From assembly GCA_031259485.1 (NCBI GenBank), contig JAIRLH010000015.1:1-7111 (forward strand): a DNA stretch of 7,111 nucleotides. Direction: 5' to 3'. This DNA is from Elusimicrobiota bacterium. Lineage in GTDB: Bacteria > Elusimicrobiota > Elusimicrobia > Elusimicrobiales > Elusimicrobiaceae. A program made the translations under genes and the position numbers. A model generated the notes under the pieces. That model saw only the letters and a list, made by a program, of their open reading frames with translations. It was not told the origin of the DNA and ran no database searches. Each line of letters starts with the position of its first letter. Position 1 is the stretch's first letter. Below, piece by piece: positions 1-5,857 of this stretch.

Positions 1-244
1 TTTTATCTTCCGGCAGCTGGCCGGCGGCGCGCCCGCAAATTTACAGGATAAAATAAATCTGTTCTGCCGGCTGACGGAAGAAAACGTTAAACTCTACGGC
101 CAGCGCACAGGCATAAGTCGCAGCAAAAAAACCGTGGGCTATTGGGTGCGCGGATTCGAAAACGCCGCCGCGCTGCGCGAGGCTCTTGTGCGCGCGCGGA
201 GTTTAGAGGAAGTCTCGGCAATACTGTCAGAAGTCAAAGTTTAA
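1..244 (+). CDS. tRNA-dihydrouridine synthase, C-terminal fragment
   Basis: Read from base 2, the frame is open for 80 codons and closes with two consecutive in-frame stops (242-247). The gene starts before the window. The visible part looks like the C-terminal helical tRNA-binding domain of the DusB/NifR3 family: a Tyr-Gly segment, then RTGISRSKKTVGYWVRGF, then an Ala-rich helix with LREAL and a closing SLEEVSAIL helix. Family members have the same order (YG..., R/K-rich helix, W-Y/V-x-K/R-G, ...LR..., ...sleel). These enzymes use FMN and NADPH to reduce specific uridines to dihydrouridine in the D-loop of tRNA. The catalytic Cys and the FMN-binding barrel lie outside the window, so activity cannot be judged. 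The codons are GC-rich like those of mutS. Which Dus subtype it is cannot be decided from this piece. Confidence 0.72.
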   Translation, partial: FIFRQLAGGAPANLQDKINLFCRLTEENVKLYGQRTGISRSKKTVGYWVRGFENAAALREALVRARSLEEVSAILSEVKV

Positions 245-261
245 TAATCAATTTTATTTAG

Positions 262-462
262 GCCTTTAGACTTAGAAATATCTGCTCCAAAGACCCTTGT
301 CAAAATATCTTGCTAATTGACGAGCTTTTTGAGGTACAGTGGTCTAAAGAGCCTTTTATTACGAGTCAGTTCATTACTCGGGAAAAACAAATGTTCTGGC
401 GCACTTCGAGTTATAGAGAGGAAGTAACTGCTTTTGCCGATGCGTTAAGACTTTATAAATAG
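262..462 (+). pseudogene. Startless open frame, possible gene remnant
   Basis: A stop at 259-261 is followed by 66 open codons and a TAG at 460-462. The translation looks protein-like, with segments such as ILLIDELFEVQWSKEPF and YREEVTAFADALRLYK, the latter a plausible amphipathic C-terminal helix. There is no usable start: the only candidates are a TTG at 310 without a Shine-Dalgarno site and an ATG at 391 with GGGA seven bases upstream, which would give just 23 residues. The base composition is lower in G+C than the flanking dus and mutS genes. I do not recognise the family. The best reading is the decayed 3' end of a lost gene. The alternatives are a 23-residue microprotein or a chance open frame. 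Confidence 0.25.
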
Positions 463-485
463 TAATATAACTTACTGTACTGCAC

Positions 486-523
486 AAAAAACTCCCTGTA
501 GCCAAACCCGCGGGGAGTTTTTT
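486..523 (+). terminator. Bidirectional intrinsic terminator before mutS
   Basis: AAAAAACTCCC (486-496) pairs perfectly with GGGAGTTTTTT (513-523) around a 16-base loop. The A-tract on one side and T-tract on the other let it work on both strands. It separates the dus transcript from mutS, so mutS needs its own promoter in the 49 bases that follow. Confidence 0.8.
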
Positions 524-572
524 GTTGCGGCCGCGGCCGGCTTATTACGCAAAAATATATTAAAATATAACT

Positions 573-3113
573 ATGTCCGATACGCCCATAATGCAGCAAT
601 ATAAGCAGATGAAAGCCAAAACTCCCGGAATCTTGCTGTTTTTCCGTCTGGGCGATTTTTACGAAATGTTTTTTGAAGACGCCAAAGAAGCCAGCGCGCT
701 GCTGGGCCTCGCGCTTACCGCGCGCGGCGGCGCGCCCATGTGCGGCGTGCCTGCGCATTCTGCCGACGCTTATATCGCAAAGCTGCTCAAAGCCGGCCGC
801 AAAGTGGCGATATGCGAACAACTTTCAGCACCCGCGCAAAGCAAAACCAAACTTTTCGCGCGCGATATTGTGCGCATAATAACGCCCGGGACCGTGGTGG
901 AAGACGCTATTCTTGAAGCCAAAACCTCAAACTATCTCGCCGCGGTGCGCGCGTCCTCAGGCGGCTGGGGATTTGCGTGTCTTGAAGCTTCTACGGGCGA
1001 TTTCTGGATAACCCAAAACGACGGCGACGCGGATATGACGGAACTTGCTTTGCTGCTGGGCTCAGTAAATCCGTCCGAAATCCTGACCGATAAAGAAAGC
1101 GCGGCAAAACTCAAAACCAAAATAATGCTGCCGCAGAGCGTTGCTTTATCACCCGTGGCGCTGCCTGACGGGGAAGCAACGCCGCCTTCCTGGCCCGGGA
1201 TATTGCGCGATACGCCGCTAGCTGTGGAAGCCGGACTGATGTGCTTAAATTATGTCTCCGCCGCCAATAAAGAATTTAAAGAATATTTTGCCCCGTCTTA
1301 CCGCGTTATATCTGACTTTATGCAGATTGACGGCAATGCCGCAGCCACGCTTGAGCTTGTGCAAAGCCAGTACGGCGGCCGCAAAAACACGCTTTGGGGC
1401 GTGCTTGACCGCACTCATACGCCGATGGGCAGCCGCACGCTTAAGGAATGGATTTTGAGGCCCCTGATGGACGCGGCTAAAATCGCTCAAAGGCAGGACG
1501 CCGTGGCGGCCTTACTTTTTAACGAAGAAGCGCGGGACAAATTAGCTTTTATCCTCAAAGAAATCCGCGATATAGAACGCATTATGAGCCGCGTGGCCAC
1601 TTCCTCCGCGACGCCAAGGGATTTGGCGGGGCTGCGCGCCTCGCTGCTACACGCGGGCAAATTCGGGGACTGGGCCGCGCAATATCCGGCAGTCCTGCCC
1701 GCGCTTAAAGATTTTTTTGAGCGCAATTTCCCCGAGTTAGAAGAAATCGCCAAACTTCTCTACGAAGCCGTCAACGAAAATCCGCCCTTGCGCGCCGGCG
1801 AAGGCGGCGTAATAAGGCGCGGCTATAATGCCGAGCTGGACGAGCTCGCCGAGCTGCGCACCAATGCGAGCGGCGCATTGCAGAATATTGCGGAGCGCGA
1901 GCGCAAGCGCACGGGCATATCCAGCCTGAAAGTGGGGTTTAACTCGGTCTTCGGATATTATATAGAAGTTTCAAAAAGTTTCGCCGGCAAAGTGCCTTAT
2001 GAATATGCGCGCCGCCAGACTTTAACCAATGCCGAGCGTTTTGTCACCGAGGAACTAAAAGAATTGGAAAAGAAAATCTTTTCGGCCGAGGAAAAGAGCC
2101 TGCGCCTTGAGCTTGAGCTTTTTGAAGGAATCAAAAAATATCTTTACGATAATCTTGCGCTGCTTAAATCTTTCTCCAAAATAATAGCCGAGGCGGATTG
2201 TTATTACAGCCTTGCCGTTGCGGCGGCAGACGGAAATTATACGCGCCCGCAAATTGTGCCCGCGCTTGAAGCCATGCATATAGAAAAGGGCCGCCACCCC
2301 GTGGTGGAACATAATATACCGGCTGGCGGCTTCGTGCCCAACAATTTATTTCTGTGCGGGCAGGGCCCGCAGATAATGATAATAACCGGCCCCAACATGG
2401 GCGGCAAGAGCGTGTATCTTAAGCAGACCGCGCTTATCGCAATAATGGCGCAGATGGGCGGCTTTGTGCCCGCCAAAAACGCAAGTCTGCCGCTGACGGA
2501 TAAAATCCTCACGCGCATAGGCGCGCAGGACGCGCTGAGCCGCGGGGAATCCACCTTTATGGTTGAAATGCGGGAGACGGCAAATATCCTCGCTCAGGCT
2601 ACTCCCGCCACGCTTGTGCTTTTGGACGAGGTCGGGCGCGGGACATCAACTTTTGACGGCATTTCCATAGCGTGGGCGATTGCGGAATATCTTCACAAGC
2701 CGCAGGGCGCGGGGCCGCGCGTGTTGTTTGCCACGCATTATTTTGAGCTTACCGAGCTGGAAGAAAAATACGAAAAAATCAAAAACTTCCACGTGGAAGC
2801 CAGCGAATATAAAACGCCCGAGGGCGATATAAAACTCAATTTCCTCTTTGAAATAAAACAGGGGCCGGCCGATAAATCCTACGGCATACACGTGGCCGAA
2901 GTCGCGGGCCTGCCTCGCAGCTGCATTTTGCGCGCGCGCAAGATACTAAAAGATTTGGGGGAGCGCGAGAGCACGGGCATAGTCCGCAAAGAGGCGCGGG
3001 GGCCGGATTTATTTTCCAGCCCGATAGTGGAAGAAATCAAAATGATAGAACTTGATAAAATCACCCCGTTGCAGGCCCTGCAAATAATGGCCGAGTGGAA
3101 AAAGCGTCTTTAA
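573..3113 (+). CDS. mutS: DNA mismatch repair protein MutS
   Basis: Complete 846-residue MutS, a normal length. It binds mismatches and small loops in newly replicated DNA as a clamp-like dimer, then recruits MutL in an ATP-dependent way. The N-terminal TPIMQQY opening and the GDFYEMFF segment hold the mismatch-wedging Phe-x-Glu motif (F29, E31). The connector, lever and clamp domains follow through about residue 570. The ATPase domain has Walker A GPNMGGKS (606-613), Walker B LVLLDE ending at D685-E686, the signature GRGTSTFDG (688-696) and the switch His in ATHY (H722). The usual TPLQAL helix is near the C-terminus. An in-frame stop at 561-563 makes ATG 573 the first possible start, and its N-terminus matches the family. 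No Shine-Dalgarno site precedes it; the leader is almost pure A/T. No mutL lies nearby. No strong terminator follows until the hairpin at 3507-3559. Confidence 0.98.
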   Translation: MSDTPIMQQYKQMKAKTPGILLFFRLGDFYEMFFEDAKEASALLGLALTARGGAPMCGVPAHSADAYIAKLLKAGRKVAICEQLSAPAQSKTKLFARDIVRIITPGTVVEDAILEAKTSNYLAAVRASSGGWGFACLEASTGDFWITQNDGDADMTELALLLGSVNPSEILTDKESAAKLKTKIMLPQSVALSPVALPDGEATPPSWPGILRDTPLAVEAGLMCLNYVSAANKEFKEYFAPSYRVISDFMQIDGNAAATLELVQSQYGGRKNTLWGVLDRTHTPMGSRTLKEWILRPLMDAAKIAQRQDAVAALLFNEEARDKLAFILKEIRDIERIMSRVATSSATPRDLAGLRASLLHAGKFGDWAAQYPAVLPALKDFFERNFPELEEIAKLLYEAVNENPPLRAGEGGVIRRGYNAELDELAELRTNASGALQNIAERERKRTGISSLKVGFNSVFGYYIEVSKSFAGKVPYEYARRQTLTNAERFVTEELKELEKKIFSAEEKSLRLELELFEGIKKYLYDNLALLKSFSKIIAEADCYYSLAVAAADGNYTRPQIVPALEAMHIEKGRHPVVEHNIPAGGFVPNNLFLCGQGPQIMIITGPNMGGKSVYLKQTALIAIMAQMGGFVPAKNASLPLTDKILTRIGAQDALSRGESTFMVEMRETANILAQATPATLVLLDEVGRGTSTFDGISIAWAIAEYLHKPQGAGPRVLFATHYFELTELEEKYEKIKNFHVEASEYKTPEGDIKLNFLFEIKQGPADKSYGIHVAEVAGLPRSCILRARKILKDLGERESTGIVRKEARGPDLFSSPIVEEIKMIELDKITPLQALQIMAEWKKRL

Positions 3114-3142
3114 AAAATATTGTGTAAAACAAAAATATTTTT
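3113..3142 (+). terminator. Weak all-A/T hairpin after mutS
   Basis: AAAAATATT (3113-3121) is the exact complement of AATATTTTT (3134-3142) around a 12-base loop, starting in the mutS stop codon. With no G-C pairs it should be a poor terminator. It may only protect or pause the transcript. Confidence 0.25.
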
Positions 3143-3469
3143 GCTAAGATTAAGATAATGAGTAATAAATAGAATCCGGCTGCCTCAGCAATAATGTTGT
3201 TTTAGAGGCTCTGTCCGCAATGATAAAAGGAATGTTCAGGAGAACGGTTGTTATATGTAAGCCGAAAAAAATAAAACTTCCTCTCTGCGCAGTGGTATCG
3301 GACAAAGTCCGACGGGGTGGTTATAAACAAATCGGCTTATAAAAATTTAAAACGTTTTTGGGTGTTTTGCGAAAGCAAAACAAGCTTTTGGGATACCAAA
3401 GGCATAATTGCAATCCAAAAACAGCTCGTTATCAAGCACAAGATGTCCAGCCTAATTAACTGAATATCT

Positions 3470-3561
3470 TGTGCTGAATGTTTCCCGTCTGCAAGGGCGG
3501 GAAACTACGGCTGTTATATTTTGGGTTATGCAATTAGCTCAAATATAACAGCCGTTTTTGT
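3470..3561 (+). repeat. Dispersed two-hairpin repeat, copy 1
   Basis: This 92-base element recurs inverted at 6885-6975 with roughly 10 differences. It begins TGTGCTGAATG. Hairpin A (3480-3505) is GTTTCCCG / CGGGAAAC topped by T·G, C-G and T·G pairs and a GCAA loop. Hairpin B (3507-3555) is a long stem, and the element ends with a T-tract. In both places it lies behind the 3' end of a gene in the same orientation (mutS here), which fits a mobile or amplified terminator module. Confidence 0.85.
3507..3559 (+). terminator. Intrinsic terminator within repeat copy 1
   Basis: ACGGCTGTTATATTT (3507-3521) pairs perfectly over 15 bp with 3541-3555. After one bulged T the stem continues through GGGTTA / TAGCTC with G·T wobbles to a six-base loop, and TTTTT (3555-3559) follows. 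It is the first strong terminator after mutS and lies just before the DUF805 gene, so it could end the mutS/RNA transcript or attenuate the next gene. Confidence 0.75.
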
Positions 3562-3598
3562 CGTCTAAAAAGCTAAATTAAACAAAAAAGAGGAAAAA

Positions 3599-4324
3599 AT
3601 GAATTATCTAATTGAGCCATACAAAAGGTATTTTCAAATCCGCGGCAGAGCAAGCCGTGCGCAATATAGTAGTTTCACTGCGTGGCAAATACTTATATTA
3701 ATATTATTAGGAGTATTAATACATTTTTTGCCGCAATTTAGTAAGACAATCGGTATTATAGTAAATCTTTTTTTAATTGCTTCTTTTATACCGATGTTGA
3801 CTATAGGTATTAGAAGACTGCACGATTTAGATAGAAGCGGCTGGTTAATGGTGTTAGCGTTCATTCCTTTAATAAATCTTATTTTCTTTTTAGTTCTTTT
3901 GCTTCATCCGGGAACAAAAGGGGAAAACAGATTTGGAGAAGAACCTAAAGCAATAACCGATTGGAAAATAATCGCCGCAATATTCGTATTGGTAGTAATG
4001 GTTATCGGCATTGTCACTGCCCAAATTGCAAAGACTACATACGACAAAAGTATGTTAAAGGTTGATGTAGTAGAAGCGTCAACTGCCTTAAAATCTATCG
4101 CGGGAGCTAATCCCGATCGTAGTACAAAATGGAACGACGTTATGCTAATATTGAAGCCATATCCAAACAGACGCGGGGAAATGGCGCTTGCAGGAAATAG
4201 ATTCAGTTATAAACTTGACCCCAAAGGAATATATGCCTATCGTATAAAAGACGGCAAAGTCGTTTATACCTTGTTTTGGGATTATAATAGCGAAGAGATT
4301 AAAACAATACCAACCACAAAATAA
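3599..4324 (+). CDS. DUF805 family membrane protein with extra C-terminal domain
   Basis: 241 residues. AGAGG (3589-3593), five bases before the ATG, supports this start. Residues 1-115 carry the DUF805 hallmarks: a short cytoplasmic start with RGRASRAQY, three hydrophobic segments (about 28-46, 50-70, 81-102), the signature RRLHDLDRSGW (72-82) and HPGTKGENRFGE (103-114). The family's function is unknown; it is an inner-membrane protein found in many bacteria. Typical members stop near residue 120. This one adds a fourth hydrophobic segment (about 123-142) and a ~100-residue polar tail with alternating charged and aromatic residues (FSYKLDPKGIYAYRI). The tail vaguely resembles the globular part of pilin-like proteins, but that is only an impression. 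The gene is visibly more A+T-rich than mutS. The terminator-like hairpin just upstream could control it. Confidence 0.85.
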   Translation: MNYLIEPYKRYFQIRGRASRAQYSSFTAWQILILILLGVLIHFLPQFSKTIGIIVNLFLIASFIPMLTIGIRRLHDLDRSGWLMVLAFIPLINLIFFLVLLLHPGTKGENRFGEEPKAITDWKIIAAIFVLVVMVIGIVTAQIAKTTYDKSMLKVDVVEASTALKSIAGANPDRSTKWNDVMLILKPYPNRRGEMALAGNRFSYKLDPKGIYAYRIKDGKVVYTLFWDYNSEEIKTIPTTK

Positions 4325-4335
4325 TGCAAAAAACC

Positions 4336-4359
4336 CCTCATCAAAAATGAGGTTTTTTT
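4336..4359 (+). terminator. Intrinsic terminator after the DUF805 gene
   Basis: CCTCAT (4336-4341) pairs with ATGAGG (4347-4352) around a CAAAA loop and is followed by seven Ts. An A-run upstream could make it work weakly on the other strand too. It lies 11 bases after the DUF805 stop codon. Confidence 0.8.
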
Positions 4360-4398
4360 ATGCTCCGAAAAAATTTACTAAAATTATTCGGGAGCATA
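4360..4398 (+). promoter_or_regulatory. Hairpin burying the ribosome-binding site of the small ORF
   Basis: ATGCTCCGAA (4360-4369) can pair with TTCGGGAGCAT (4387-4397), leaving one G bulged. The right arm contains GGGAG (4390-4394), the only Shine-Dalgarno-like site for the ATG at 4399. If the downstream ORF is real, this fold would hide its ribosome-binding site. The ATG at 4360 itself has no ribosome-binding site and is not the likely start. Confidence 0.4.
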
Positions 4399-4608
4399 AT
4401 GAGTGTTTTTGTGTTCAGGATAATCAATTTAAAACTTAAAGATAACGCCATAGAATTTGCAAGCGATTATATTTGCCACGCCAAATGCAGAATTATAGAG
4501 ATAAGAGGCAATAAAAGGCCGGGATTGTTTGTTAAAAAATATTGCAAAAAATATGGTAAGGCTTTTTTTTATCCTCGCGGTGTAAACTATTATCCTTATT
4601 TGCTATGA
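4399..4608 (+). CDS. Small hypothetical protein, 69 residues
   Basis: I prefer ATG 4399, preceded by GGGAG at four bases, over an in-frame ATG at 4360 that abuts the terminator's T-tract. The product starts with an alternating hydrophobic strand (MSVFVFRIINLKL), has three Cys (YICHAKCRI and KYCKKYG) and is basic, ending in an aromatic-rich tail (FFYPRGVNYYPYLL). There is no clear membrane segment or signal peptide. The stop codon overlaps the promoter used by fprA. I do not recognise a family. It could be a real small gene of this A+T-rich stretch or a chance frame; the placed Shine-Dalgarno site and the absence of competing frames are modest support. Confidence 0.4.
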   Translation: MSVFVFRIINLKLKDNAIEFASDYICHAKCRIIEIRGNKRPGLFVKKYCKKYGKAFFYPRGVNYYPYLL

Positions 4609-4614
4609 TATAAT
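4606..4614 (+). promoter_or_regulatory. Extended -10 promoter for the fprA operon
   Basis: TGATATAAT gives a perfect TATAAT with the TGn extension. The -35 position (about 4586-4591, ACTATT) is poor, as is common for extended -10 promoters. Transcription would start near 4621, leaving a ~43-base leader with AAGGGAG before the fprA ATG. No operator palindrome is evident. Confidence 0.65.
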
Positions 4615-4663
4615 TATAAAAAAGTTGCTGTATTACACGATAAAATTTCTAAAGGGAGTTCGC

Positions 4664-5857
4664 ATGAAAGCAGTAAAGATAACAGATAAAATTTACTGGG
4701 TGGGAGCGATTGACTGGAATATTCGCGACTTTCACGGATATTCCACAAATCAGGGAACTACTTATAACGCTTTTTTGGTGCTGGATAAAAAAACCGTTCT
4801 GATTGACACGGTAAAAGAACTTTTTTACGATGAAATGAAAGCCCGCCTGACTGATGTTTTGGGCGATAAAAAAATTGATATTATAATATGCAATCACGCC
4901 GAAATGGACCACAGCGGCGCGCTGCGCAAAACCATTGCCGATTTTAAACCGCAAAAAGTTTATGCTTCAACACTCGGCGTTCAAAATATCAAAGAACAAT
5001 TAGGGCAGGATTTGCAGATAGAACCGCTCGCCAACGGCGCGACGCTTGAGATAGGCGAAGACAGTTTTACTTTTTTAGAATCGCGAATGCTTCACTGGCC
5101 GGACAGCATGGTTGCCCTGTTAAATAAAGAAAATATTTTATTCTGCAATGATATTTTCGGCATGCATTATGCCTGCACGCAGCGTTTTGATTATGAAACC
5201 AATCGCGAAGACTGGATTTATGAATTTCGCAAATATTACGCCAATATAATTTTGCCCTATTCCAAAATAACCGGCGCGTTTTTAAAACTCGTAGAGCAAA
5301 AGGGCATAAATCCGCGTATGATATGCCCTGACCACGGCGTAATTTGGCAAAAACATATACCTGAAATTATCGCAATGTACAAAGATTTTGCGGCGCAGAA
5401 AAGCAAAAAGAAAGCTATCGTAGTTTACGATACGATGTGGGGCAGCACGGCAAAAATGGCGGCAAGCGTGGTTGACGGCCTTGCAAGCCAAGGCGTTGAA
5501 ACAAAATCATTTTCTCTGCACACCGAACACCGCAGCGATATAGCCACCGAGGTTATGGTCGCAAGCGCGCTGATATTTGGCACGCCGGTTATTAATCAGG
5601 AAATTTTCCCTTCACTCGGCGATATTACCACTTATCTGAAAGGTCTTAAAAAAGAAAATCTCGTCGGCGCGGCTTTCGGTTCTTACGGCTGGAGCGCGTC
5701 CGTTTTGAATAAAATGGAAGATATTATGAAAAGCTTAAGCGTTCAAATTGTATCTCCTATGGTTAAAGCCAAATTTGTGCCGGACGCGGCCCGATTAAAA
5801 GAATGTTTTGATTTGGGCGCTGCCGTCGGCAAAGCGGCGGCGGGGAAATTTAAATGA
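4664..5857 (+). CDS. fprA: FprA, A-type flavo-diiron protein (O2/NO reductase)
   Basis: Cytoplasmic terminal oxidase that reduces O2 to water and/or NO to N2O with electrons from rubredoxin, protecting anaerobes. I chose ATG 4664 (397 residues) because GGGAG lies five bases upstream and MKAVKITDKIYWVGAIDW matches the family N-terminus. An ATG at 4625 would add 13 residues but has no ribosome-binding site. Residues 1-245 are the metallo-beta-lactamase-like domain with all diiron ligands: H78-x-E80-x-D82-H83 (NHAEMDH), H144 (LHWPDS), D163 (FCNDIFG) and H224 (CPDHG). Residues ~250-397 are a flavodoxin-like FMN domain with the phosphate loop YDTMWGSTAKMA and the later AAFGSYGWS loop. No flavin-reductase or rubredoxin extension is attached; both partners follow as separate genes. 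Its stop codon overlaps the start of the flavin reductase. Oxygen versus NO preference cannot be read from the sequence. Confidence 0.96.
   Translation: MKAVKITDKIYWVGAIDWNIRDFHGYSTNQGTTYNAFLVLDKKTVLIDTVKELFYDEMKARLTDVLGDKKIDIIICNHAEMDHSGALRKTIADFKPQKVYASTLGVQNIKEQLGQDLQIEPLANGATLEIGEDSFTFLESRMLHWPDSMVALLNKENILFCNDIFGMHYACTQRFDYETNREDWIYEFRKYYANIILPYSKITGAFLKLVEQKGINPRMICPDHGVIWQKHIPEIIAMYKDFAAQKSKKKAIVVYDTMWGSTAKMAASVVDGLASQGVETKSFSLHTEHRSDIATEVMVASALIFGTPVINQEIFPSLGDITTYLKGLKKENLVGAAFGSYGWSASVLNKMEDIMKSLSVQIVSPMVKAKFVPDAARLKECFDLGAAVGKAAAGKFK

Larger units (their letters stand above)
3178..3561 (+). ncRNA. Candidate structured RNA or long 5' leader, family unknown
   Basis: No gene is visible in the 485-base gap, but nearly all of 3178-3561 can pair locally. 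(a) GCCTC 3182-3186 / GAGGC 3205-3209, extended by AGCAA / TTGTT. (b) A 10-bp helix 3256-3265 / 3332-3341 enclosing TCGGAC-AAA-GTCCGA (3298-3312). (c) A three-way junction: closing helix 3354-3363 / 3413-3422, hairpin 3364-3381 with a GAAA tetraloop, hairpin 3384-3403 with a GATA loop. (d) AGCACAAGATGT 3435-3446 / 3464-3475. (e) A GNRA hairpin 3480-3505. (f) An intrinsic terminator 3507-3559. The order suggests either a free RNA of up to ~400 nt or the leader of the DUF805 gene, which starts 38 bases after the terminator. Possible -10 boxes (TAAGAT at 3145 and 3151) lie upstream but have no good -35. It does not match RNase P, tmRNA, SRP RNA or a riboswitch class that I know. The pairing is seen directly; that it is transcribed is inference. 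Confidence 0.5.

Noticed and set aside
453..821. 122-codon minus-strand open frame
   Set aside because: It spans the terminator and the start of mutS antisense; the composition is a shadow of the GC-rich mutS codons and there is no family resemblance.
2237..2554. 105-codon minus-strand frame inside mutS
   Set aside because: It is antisense to the conserved MutS ATPase region and follows from mutS codon constraints.
3285..3312. RNase P-like GGACAAAGTCCGACGG segment
   Set aside because: It resembles part of the conserved GAGGAAAGTCC box, but the rest of the RNase P core is absent and the position within the fold is wrong.
3480..3505. Hairpin with GNRA loop as group II intron domain V
   Set aside because: It lacks the domain V bulge and catalytic triad, and no intron-encoded reverse transcriptase is present.
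3470..3561. Integron attC site
   Set aside because: There are two separate hairpins rather than one folded R/L-box palindrome, no GTTRRRY end, no integrase and no cassette array.
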